A stretch of DNA of 6,783 nucleotides from an uncultured Candidatus Soleaferrea sp. GTDB lineage: Bacteria > Bacillota > Clostridia > Oscillospirales > Ruminococcaceae. The translations under genes were made by a program, and so were the position numbers. Numbering within the stretch: position 1 is the first letter of the stretch; every line of letters starts with the position of its first letter. The stretch covers positions 1 through 6,783 of the forward strand of contig CAKTAG010000050.1 of assembly GCA_934527325.1 (NCBI GenBank). The letters run 5' to 3'. The notes under the pieces are model-generated. The model made no database searches and was not told the origin of the DNA. It saw only the letters and a list, made by a program, of their open reading frames with translations. This document shows positions 1 through 5,308 of this stretch, one piece after another.

Positions 1-59
1 AATAGGTCACTTCCCCAATATTAATTTTTTATATAAAATATTGTAATACAAACTAATAT

Positions 60-103
60 AAAAAGCAAGAAGGATTCTGATTTTAATTAACAGAATCCTT
101 CTT
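60..103 (-). terminator. Rho-independent terminator of the lipoprotein gene
   Basis: A perfect 13-bp inverted repeat (67-79 against 91-103) encloses an 11-base loop. Read on the minus strand, the stem is followed by GC and then five T's (64 down to 60). It lies about 30 bases beyond the stop codon of the minus-strand lipoprotein gene. On the plus strand the stem is followed by GAAAAAT, so it should work only for minus-strand transcription. The stem is moderately GC-poor, but its length and perfect pairing make the call solid. Confidence 0.88.
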
Positions 104-134
104 GAAAAATAATTTAGAGTTAAAATTAACAATA

Positions 135-404
135 TTATTTTGTAGTGTCGTCTGTGCTAGAAGATTCAGAACTATCTGAAGTTTCACTTTCTTCTGCATT
201 TTCTTCTGTATCAGCATCTGTTGCATCTTTTTCAGTTGAAGCAGGTGCATCCATATCTGTATCTGTCATAGCTTCATCTTCTGTTACAGTTGTATCAGCA
301 TTTGGAACATCTTCTTCTTTTTTGTTACAAGAAGCAAAAAGTGATAACATTGCAATACTTGCAATAGAAACTGCTAAAAGTTTCTTTAAATTTGAATTGT
401 TCAT
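135..404 (-). CDS. Small acidic, low-complexity lipoprotein of unknown function
   Basis: This encodes an 89-residue protein. The N-terminus is a lipoprotein signal peptide: basic residues K7-K8, a hydrophobic stretch at about 9-24, then a lipobox-like LFASC with the lipidated Cys at 26. The -3 residue is Phe rather than the usual Leu, which is tolerated but not ideal. The predicted mature part is about 64 residues, almost entirely Asp, Glu, Ser, Thr and Ala. I count 23 acidic residues against 4 Lys, with no aromatic residue, so it should be disordered and strongly negative on the outer face of the membrane. The ATG at 404-402 is preceded by AAAGGAG (422-416) at normal spacing. A consensus promoter and an intrinsic terminator flank it, so it is a one-gene transcript. 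The family is not recognised and no enzymatic domain can be seen. A frame on the opposite strand is an antisense by-product of the Ser/Asp/Thr repeats. The gene is well supported; its function is unknown. Confidence 0.85.
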   Translation of the reverse strand: MNNSNLKKLLAVSIASIAMLSLFASCNKKEEDVPNADTTVTEDEAMTDTDMDAPASTEKDATDADTEENAEESETSDSSESSSTDDTTK

Positions 405-415
405 GGTTAATTATA

Positions 416-422
416 CTCCTTT
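416..422 (-). promoter_or_regulatory. Ribosome binding site of the lipoprotein gene
   Basis: On the minus strand the sequence AAAGGAG ends 11 bases before the ATG at 404. It is a near-consensus Shine-Dalgarno site and fixes this ATG as the start, because the lipoprotein signal peptide begins directly after it. Confidence 0.8.
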
Positions 423-449
423 AAAATAAAAATTTAACTCTACCGCCAT

Positions 450-478
450 ATTATAAACCGCCCAATAATTTTTGTCAA
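450..478 (-). promoter_or_regulatory. Perfect-consensus sigma-70/sigma-A promoter for the lipoprotein gene
   Basis: On the minus strand, TTGACA (478-473) and TATAAT (455-450) are separated by exactly 17 bases. This is 12 of 12 consensus positions with optimal spacing. The expected start of transcription is about position 443, giving a leader of roughly 40 bases before the ATG at 404. The DNA just upstream of the -35 is pure A/T and could act as an UP element. The match predicts strong, vegetative transcription unless a repressor acts on it. Confidence 0.9.
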
Positions 479-486
479 TATGATTT

Positions 487-500
487 AATAAATATTTATT
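487..500. repeat. 14-bp perfect A/T palindrome upstream of the lipoprotein promoter
   Basis: AATAAATATTTATT reads the same on both strands. It lies eight bases upstream of the -35 box of the minus-strand promoter, where an UP element or an activator site would be. In DNA this AT-rich, a palindrome made only of A and T can arise by chance, so a regulatory role is only a possibility. Confidence 0.3.
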
Positions 501-503
501 GTT

Positions 504-533
504 TTTTCACGTTAAGTGTTGTGCGAGTGAAAA
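504..533. repeat. Inverted repeat TTTTCAC / GTGAAAA
   Basis: A 7-bp inverted repeat (504-510 and 527-533) surrounds a 16-base spacer that is richer in G and C than its surroundings. No T-run follows the 3' arm on the plus strand, so it is not a plus-strand terminator. The position upstream of the lipoprotein promoter could fit a dimeric regulator site, but nothing else supports this. Confidence 0.25.
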
Positions 534-763
534 TTGCAATAATTAGTATACTGTATGTGTTTTTTTGTTGGATATGAGTGTATAAAATGCAAAAATATTG
601 AAGGTTTTTTTATAAGTAAATAGTTTTATAATTGATGTATTTTGTAGGTAATTATTATGTTTTTGCTTTTAATTGGGTAGTTATATAGAATAGTATATTT
701 TAACGAGTTAATTTATATTCCAATATAATTTTAATAATGTAGAGTTTATTTTTTGTTTTACCA

Positions 764-792
764 TTGACTAATTAAAGTATTTCAATTAAAAT
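764..792 (+). promoter_or_regulatory. Promoter for the tRNA-Thr gene
   Basis: TTGACT (764-769) and TAAAAT (787-792) are separated by 17 bases, and each hexamer matches consensus at five of six positions. Transcription should begin near 799, leaving about a dozen bases of leader before the tRNA at 813. The same promoter may also serve the genes from 935 onward, because no clear separate promoter is visible in the 46-base gap after the tRNA. Confidence 0.75.
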
Positions 793-812
793 AGTAAAAG
801 GTAATTTAATTT

Positions 813-888
813 GCTACTGTAGCTCAGTTGGTAGAGCAGCTCATTCGTAATGAGCAGGTCACCGGTTCGAACCCGGTTAGTAGCTCCA
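813..888 (+). tRNA. tRNA-Thr, anticodon CGU, with encoded CCA
   Basis: A complete 76-base cloverleaf. The acceptor stem is 813-819 paired with 878-884, with one G-U pair at the base. The D-stem is GCTC/GAGC (822-825, 834-837). The anticodon stem is GCTCA/TGAGC around the loop TTCGTAA, placing anticodon CGT at 846-848. The T-stem ACCGG/CCGGT surrounds the invariant TTCGAAC. Position 885 is a U discriminator and 886-888 is CCA. The anticodon reads ACG, a rare Thr codon in such an AT-rich genome, so a UGU isoacceptor is expected elsewhere. A run of eight T's follows the CCA directly and could either end transcription or simply lie in the leader of the next gene. Confidence 0.96.
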
Positions 889-922
889 TTTTTTTTAATT
901 ATTTTTGTAGTATAAAAATTAT

Positions 923-927
923 AGAGG
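923..927 (+). promoter_or_regulatory. Ribosome binding site of the HAD-GtrA gene
   Basis: AGAGG ends seven bases before the ATG at 935. This fits a Shine-Dalgarno site and supports that start, which places the HAD motif I at residues 8-12 as expected for an intact N-terminus. Confidence 0.65.
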
Positions 928-934
928 TTTATAT

Positions 935-1954
935 ATGGATGATATTTATGTATATGATTTTGATGAAACGATTTATGATGGTGACGTAACAGCGGATTTT
1001 TATAAATATTGTTTAAAACATAACCATAAGGTATTAAAACATATTTTTTTCCAAATATGGGCTTTTTTTAAATATTTATTTGGTTTTACTAAATGGACCC
1101 AATTTAAAGGCGATATGTTAGGGTATTTTAAATATTTAGATGATATAGATTCTGTAGTAGATAATTTTTGGCAAGAAAATAAACATAAAATTAAAGACTG
1201 GTATTTAAAAAAAGATCATTCTAAAGATGTTATTATTTCAGCATCTCCGGAATGTTTATTAAAAAAAATTTGTTATAATTACCTTAAAGTTAATTTGTTA
1301 ATTGGTACTTTGGCAGATGAAAAAACAGGTAAAATAACAAAACAAAATTGCTATGGGAACCAAAAAGTAAAAAGATTGAATGAAATTTTAAAAGATTATA
1401 AAATAAAAGAATTTTATTCCGATTCACTATCTGATGCACCATTAGCAGATTTAGCAGAACAAAGTTATATTGTTTTAGGCGATAATTTAATTAATTGGCA
1501 AAAATATACCTTACCATGGTTTAACAAATTAAAATTACTTTTTTTATCTCGAGATTTTATACTGTTTGTTATGTTAGGGGTAATTAATACATTTAATAGT
1601 GTTGTTTTTTCATTAATTTTTAATAAGGTTATTGTAAATACTTCAATAGCTTTTTGTTGGGGGTACATTTTAAGTAATGTAGTTGCATATTTATTGAATA
1701 CTACTATAATATTCAAAGAGAAGTTAAGTTTAGTAAAATATATAAAATTTTTCATTTCATATATTCCCAATTTTTTGATTCAATTGGCAATAGTTTTTAT
1801 TATATGTGATATTTTAGGTGGGTGTAATTTGTTAGCTTATATTGTAGCTGCTGTAATAGGGGTACCTGTTACTTTTTTGTGCCTTAAATTGTTTGCTTTT
1901 AAACCAGTTAGCGCTAATAAAAATATTAACCCATATTTATTTAAAGAATTATAA
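935..1954 (+). CDS. HAD-IB-type phosphatase fused to a GtrA-family membrane domain
   Basis: This is a 339-residue two-domain protein. The N-terminal part (about 1-190) has the HAD signature: motif I DFDET (8-12) with nucleophile D8 and acid/base D10, motif II SAS (102-104), a motif III Lys at about 144 in GNQK, and motif IV YSDSLSD with D163 and D167 binding Mg2+. The cap (about 30-65) is unusually aromatic and hydrophobic. The spacing resembles SerB- or PgpC-like HAD-IB enzymes, so phosphomonoester hydrolysis is likely, but the substrate is unknown. The C-terminal part (about 205-325) has four predicted membrane helices and GtrA hallmarks: LGVINTFNS near 214-222 and NVVAYLLNTTIIF near 248-260. 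GtrA proteins are linked to moving polyprenyl-phosphate sugars across the membrane. I infer that the fusion dephosphorylates an envelope lipid or sugar precursor at the membrane. It is first in a three-gene run; the next gene begins 17 bases after its stop. No frameshift is seen, so the fusion appears real. Confidence 0.9.
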   Translation: MDDIYVYDFDETIYDGDVTADFYKYCLKHNHKVLKHIFFQIWAFFKYLFGFTKWTQFKGDMLGYFKYLDDIDSVVDNFWQENKHKIKDWYLKKDHSKDVIISASPECLLKKICYNYLKVNLLIGTLADEKTGKITKQNCYGNQKVKRLNEILKDYKIKEFYSDSLSDAPLADLAEQSYIVLGDNLINWQKYTLPWFNKLKLLFLSRDFILFVMLGVINTFNSVVFSLIFNKVIVNTSIAFCWGYILSNVVAYLLNTTIIFKEKLSLVKYIKFFISYIPNFLIQLAIVFIICDILGGCNLLAYIVAAVIGVPVTFLCLKLFAFKPVSANKNINPYLFKEL

Positions 1955-1971
1955 AAAAAGAGAGAGTTCAA

Positions 1972-2433
1972 ATGTTAAATAGTAATGTAAGTATACATGA
2001 GTTTGAGTTAGATGATTTTAGTAATTACATAGAAATGGAAAAAAGCTTTTATGGTTCAGGGGCAACTATAATGGAGTTTGATGAAAATGTTGTAAAAAGA
2101 AATTTTTATGAAATTATTTCAAAGTCTGATTTTTTAAATGGATTTATTATAAATTTGGGTAACAAACCAGCTGGGTTTGTTATTTTGTCTTTTATGTGGA
2201 GTTCGGAAATGGGAGGAAAAATAGTATTTATTGAAGAATTATTTGTAAGTGAAAATTTTAGAAACATGGGTATAGCATATAGCACTATAAATTTGATAGT
2301 AGAAAAATATAAAAATTGTGTAAACAGGTTTAGGTTAGAAGTTTGCAAAACTAACGAAAAAGCAGTGGAGCTATATAAAAAATTTGGTTTTAATTACCTA
2401 AATTATGACCAAATGATTCTAGATGATAATTAG
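1972..2433 (+). CDS. GNAT-family N-acetyltransferase
   Basis: This 153-residue protein has the standard length for a single-domain GNAT enzyme, which transfers acetyl from acetyl-CoA to an amine. A hydrophobic strand pair (about 58-74, ending AGFVILSF) leads into IEELFVSENFRNMGIA (87-102). There, R97-xx-G100-x-A102 is the acetyl-CoA pyrophosphate-binding RxxGxG/A loop (motif A). The C-terminal RLEVCKTNEKAVELYKKFGF (121-140) is the typical motif B segment, with N128, A131, Y135 and the FGF turn. The EEL-F-V form of the strand resembles small-amine or polyamine acetyltransferases, but the substrate cannot be read from the sequence. ATG 1972 follows a weak purine-rich GAGAG. The gene is 17 bases after the HAD-GtrA stop and 17 before rnhA, which suggests co-transcription. 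Confidence 0.88.
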   Translation: MLNSNVSIHEFELDDFSNYIEMEKSFYGSGATIMEFDENVVKRNFYEIISKSDFLNGFIINLGNKPAGFVILSFMWSSEMGGKIVFIEELFVSENFRNMGIAYSTINLIVEKYKNCVNRFRLEVCKTNEKAVELYKKFGFNYLNYDQMILDDN

Positions 2434-2450
2434 TTTGGTAAGGATTTATT

Positions 2451-2894
2451 ATGGGGAAAGTTGTAAAAACAGTTGAAATATTTACAGATGGAGCCTGTTC
2501 AGGAAACCCTGGGCCAGGTGGCTATGGCGCGATATTAAGGTATAATGGTATTGAAAAGGAGTTATTTGGTGGGGAAAGTAACACAACGAATAACCGTATG
2601 GAATTAACAGGGGTAATAGAAGCTTTAAAAATTTTAAAGGAACCATGCAATGTTGTACTTTGTACAGATTCTAAATATGTTGTAGATTCTGTAACTAAAG
2701 GTTGGGTCTATAATTGGAAGAAAAATAATTGGAAAAAATCAAATAAAACTTTGGCTATAAATGTTGATTTATGGCAAAAACTATTACCATTATTAGATAT
2801 TCATAATGTGGAATTTAAATGGATAAAAGGACATGATGGCCACCCAGAAAATGAGCGGTGTGATAAATTAGCAGTTTCTCAAATTAAAAAATAA
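2451..2894 (+). CDS. rnhA: Ribonuclease HI
   Basis: This 147-residue protein covers a full RNase HI domain (E. coli enzyme, 155). It cleaves RNA in RNA:DNA hybrids, removing R-loops and primer remnants in the cytoplasm with Mg2+. The catalytic set is complete: D13 in FTDGACSGNPGPGGYG, E51 in NNRMEL, D73 in CTDSKYV, H128 in KGHDGH, and D138 in ENERCDKL. The basic handle is present as GWVYNWKKNNWKKSNK (84-99), so this is the E. coli type rather than the handle-less form. No N-terminal hybrid-binding domain and no fusion are present. The ATG at 2451 is preceded by TAAGGA (2439-2444), a good RBS six bases away. It is last in the run with the HAD-GtrA and GNAT genes; a 144-base gap follows. Confidence 0.97.
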   Translation: MGKVVKTVEIFTDGACSGNPGPGGYGAILRYNGIEKELFGGESNTTNNRMELTGVIEALKILKEPCNVVLCTDSKYVVDSVTKGWVYNWKKNNWKKSNKTLAINVDLWQKLLPLLDIHNVEFKWIKGHDGHPENERCDKLAVSQIKK

Positions 2895-2914
2895 ATAAGG
2901 TAAATAAAAAAATG

Positions 2915-2941
2915 TAGAAAAATTATAATTTCTATTTTGTA
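2915..2941 (+). terminator. Possible weak terminator after rnhA
   Basis: TAGAAA (2915-2920) and TTTCTA (2929-2934) can pair around an eight-base A/T loop, followed by TTTTGTA. The stem has only six pairs and one G-C, so it is thermodynamically weak. It is the only terminator-like structure I can find in the 144 bases between rnhA and the PBP gene. Read-through into the PBP gene is equally plausible. Confidence 0.25.
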
Positions 2942-3024
2942 TTATAATGTTAATTTATACATATAGTAATTTGAAATATAGTTGTAGATGCAGAATTTGA
3001 TATTAATTTATTAATAGTTTTAAA

Positions 3025-3031
3025 AGAGGTG
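3025..3031 (+). promoter_or_regulatory. RBS that selects the TTG start of the PBP gene
   Basis: AGAGGTG matches the anti-Shine-Dalgarno sequence well. It ends seven bases before the TTG at 3039, but only three bases before an ATG at 3035 in another frame. That ATG opens a frame that stops after seven codons (TAA 3056-3058). The spacing therefore favours TTG as the real start. Confidence 0.7.
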
Positions 3032-3038
3032 TAAATGT

Positions 3039-5228
3039 TTGAAATCTCAAAAAAATAATGTAGTTAATCTTTCTTTGTTAGGAAGCTACATATGGAAATT
3101 TTTTGTGGTGGTAATATTGATTTGCATTATTACTAGTTGTATAGTGGTTACATTGTTATCGATTTATTTTTTAAGGTTAATGAGTGGTAATGAGGCTTTA
3201 AATTTAGATAATTATAGAGTAAATTATACTACAATAGTTTATGCTAATAATAAAAAAACAAATGAACCAGTAGCAATTAATAAATTTTATAAAAATGAAA
3301 ATAGAATTTGGGTAGATGTTGAAAGAATGCCTAAATATTTAATGCAAGCTGTTATTGCTATAGAAGACCAAAGGTATTTACAACATAAAGGGGTAGATTG
3401 GAAAAGAACAATAGGGGCTTTTGCTAATGAAATTTTGCATATTTATGGTGGTAGGCAAGGTGGGTCCACTATAACTCAACAGCTTATAAAAAACATAACT
3501 AAAAAAGATGAAATAAAATATGAAAGAAAAATACAAGAAATTTTAGAGGCAATATACTTAGAAAAAAACTATAGTAAAGAGCAGATAATAGAAGGGTATT
3601 TAAATATAGTTTATTTTGGTAGCGGAGCTAATGGAATTCAAGCGGCAGCAAACACTTATTTTAATAAAGATGTTAAAGATTTAACTTTAGTTGAATCTGC
3701 TGCAATTGTAGGTATAACAAAAAATCCAACAGAATATAACCCGTTTAATAACCCAGAAGCAAATAAAAAACGTAGAAATTACATATTAAAGAAAATGTTA
3801 GAATTAGGTTTTATTACAGATGAAGAAGTTTATAAATCAGCTATTAAAGAAGATATACAATTAGTAGAAAAAGAAGAAGAAAATACAGAAACTAAAGTGC
3901 AAAGTTATTTTGTAGATAATTTAATTGAAGAAGTTATAAGTGATTTGGTTAAAGAAAAGGGCTATACAAGAGCTTATGCAGAAAATCAATTTTTTTCAGG
4001 TGGCTTTAGAATTTACTCTACTGTTGATGTTGATATTCAAGCTCATATGGAAGCTAAATTTGAAGACGATAAAACATTCCCTTCGCTTAAAGCTGGTAAT
4101 AAACCACAAGCTGCAATGGTGATATTGGACCCTAATGGAAAAATTTTAGGTATGGTTGGTGGCCGCGGAAAAAAAGAAGCTGCAAGAGTTTATAATAGAG
4201 CTACACAGGCAAAAAGGCAACCAGGTTCTACTATGAAGCCTATTGGCGTTTATGGCCCAGCTGTTGAATATAATTTAACAACTTATTCATCTTTGTGGGA
4301 TGATGAACCAATAGATGTTGATGGTAAAAAATGGCCAAGAAACTACTATGGCTCTTACTATGGTAAAATGACTGTAGATAAAGCTATACAAATGTCTACA
4401 AATACTATTCCAGTTAGAATATGTAGGGAATTAACGCCGTTAAAAAGCTTTAATTTTTTAACAACTAAATTAGGAATATCAACTTTAGTTAAAGAAGAAA
4501 GAATTAATGGTAAAATTTTTTCAGATGTAAACTTATCTGGTATGGCTTTAGGTGGTTTAACTAGAGGTGTTACAGTTTTAGAGTTAGCGGGTGCTTACCA
4601 AATATATGCTAATGGAGGGTATTTTACCAAACCATATTCATACACTAAAATTTTGGATATAAAAGGAAATTTGGTTTTGGAAAAAGATGTTACACCAAAA
4701 AGTGTAATTTCACCAGAAACATCTATGGTGATGAACCAGTTGCTGCAAAGGGTAATAAATGGCCCTAATGGAACTGGTAAAGCTGCTAAATTTGGTTCTT
4801 TGCCATTGGCAGGTAAAACGGGTTCTACTAGTGATGACAAGGACTTGTGGTTTGTTGGAATGTCACCTTACTATATTGGTGTGGTTTGGTATGGGTACGA
4901 TGAGCCAAATCAAGTTAGATATGGTTATTACCCTACACCAATAATTTGGAAAAATATTATGGAGCCGTTGCATAGAAATTTACCTAATAATTCTTTCCCT
5001 GTAGCGGGCAATGTTGTTAAGTTACCATATTGTGGTGCAACTGGGAACATTGCAGGTGCTTATTGCCCAATTGGTGGTGAAGGGTATTACAAAGCTTATA
5101 ATAAGCCGGGAGTATGTACTGTGCATACTAGTGCACCTGTACAGGAGGTTAATAATAGTACAGAAGAAACACAGGTTAATGAAGTGAACCAAGAAAATCA
5201 ATTAAAAGAAGAGTTGCAATCACAATAA
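3039..5228 (+). CDS. Class A penicillin-binding protein (PBP1A-type glycosyltransferase/transpeptidase)
   Basis: This 729-residue bifunctional enzyme polymerises lipid II into glycan strands and crosslinks the peptides outside the membrane. A short cytoplasmic N-terminus leads into one membrane helix (about 20-45). The GT51 domain (about 85-260) has catalytic E109 in IEDQRYLQHKG, then GGSTITQQL (141-149), RKIQE with E167, and YLNIVYFG plus NGIQAAANTYF (187-208). After a linker, the transpeptidase domain (about 355-645) has all three motifs: SxxK as S397-T398-M399-K400 in QPGSTMKP, SxN as S453-T454-N455, and K593-T594-G595. The tail has C665 and C676 in a CGATGN...AYCP arrangement plus C693. 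A Gln/Glu/Asn-rich end (about 700-729) follows. This layout is familiar in clostridial PBP1A-like proteins. The start is TTG, with AGAGGTG seven bases upstream and no in-frame ATG near it. All catalytic residues are present, so it should be active and beta-lactam-sensitive in principle. Confidence 0.95.
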   Translation: MKSQKNNVVNLSLLGSYIWKFFVVVILICIITSCIVVTLLSIYFLRLMSGNEALNLDNYRVNYTTIVYANNKKTNEPVAINKFYKNENRIWVDVERMPKYLMQAVIAIEDQRYLQHKGVDWKRTIGAFANEILHIYGGRQGGSTITQQLIKNITKKDEIKYERKIQEILEAIYLEKNYSKEQIIEGYLNIVYFGSGANGIQAAANTYFNKDVKDLTLVESAAIVGITKNPTEYNPFNNPEANKKRRNYILKKMLELGFITDEEVYKSAIKEDIQLVEKEEENTETKVQSYFVDNLIEEVISDLVKEKGYTRAYAENQFFSGGFRIYSTVDVDIQAHMEAKFEDDKTFPSLKAGNKPQAAMVILDPNGKILGMVGGRGKKEAARVYNRATQAKRQPGSTMKPIGVYGPAVEYNLTTYSSLWDDEPIDVDGKKWPRNYYGSYYGKMTVDKAIQMSTNTIPVRICRELTPLKSFNFLTTKLGISTLVKEERINGKIFSDVNLSGMALGGLTRGVTVLELAGAYQIYANGGYFTKPYSYTKILDIKGNLVLEKDVTPKSVISPETSMVMNQLLQRVINGPNGTGKAAKFGSLPLAGKTGSTSDDKDLWFVGMSPYYIGVVWYGYDEPNQVRYGYYPTPIIWKNIMEPLHRNLPNNSFPVAGNVVKLPYCGATGNIAGAYCPIGGEGYYKAYNKPGVCTVHTSAPVQEVNNSTEETQVNEVNQENQLKEELQSQ

Positions 5229-5232
5229 AATA

Positions 5233-5289
5233 TAGTATATAAAATAATAAAATTTATAATATAGTTTTGTATACTAAATTTTAATTTTT
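5233..5289 (+). terminator. AT-rich stem-loop between the PBP gene and serS, possible terminator
   Basis: Positions 5233-5244 can pair with 5265-5276 over 12 bp, including one U-G pair at 5240/5269, around a 20-base loop. The T-rich stretch AAATTTTAATTTTT follows. The stem contains almost no G-C pairs and the loop is large, so termination would be inefficient. It starts five bases after the PBP stop, a normal terminator position. If it does not terminate, serS could be co-transcribed with the PBP gene. Confidence 0.4.
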
Positions 5290-5308
5290 ATGAAAGAAGT
5301 TGAAAGTT

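Larger units (their letters stand above)
480..763. other. AT-rich intergenic spacer with no supported gene
   Basis: About 280 bases lie between the divergently oriented lipoprotein and tRNA promoters. All frames are broken by frequent stops. The longest ATG-started frame I noticed encodes only about 17 residues and has no RBS. Apart from the two inverted repeats near its left end, I see no RNA fold, repeat array or recognisable regulatory site. Confidence 0.6.

Noticed and set aside
145..429. Open frame on the plus strand opposite the lipoprotein gene
   Set aside because: It is a Ser/Val-rich antisense image of the Asp/Ser/Thr-rich coding strand. It has no RBS and the minus-strand gene has promoter, RBS, signal peptide and terminator.
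634..687. Short ATG frame of about 17 codons in the AT-rich spacer
   Set aside because: There is no Shine-Dalgarno sequence, it is very short, and its composition is like the surrounding non-coding DNA.
2937..3020. Promoter for the PBP gene, such as TATAAT at 2943-2948
   Set aside because: The hexamer is perfect but no acceptable -35 lies 16-18 bases upstream. Other pairings in this A/T-rich gap have poor hexamers or bad spacing, so no promoter can be called.
5300..5308. In-frame TTG at 5300 as the serS start
   Set aside because: The purine-rich RBS abuts it directly, and the SerRS family starts at the MIDIK/MLDIK position, which is ATG 5309.
5229..5308. T-box or other aminoacyl-tRNA-sensing leader before serS
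   Set aside because: The gap is only 80 bases and A/T-only, with no GGTGGNACCGCG-like core and no specifier stem.
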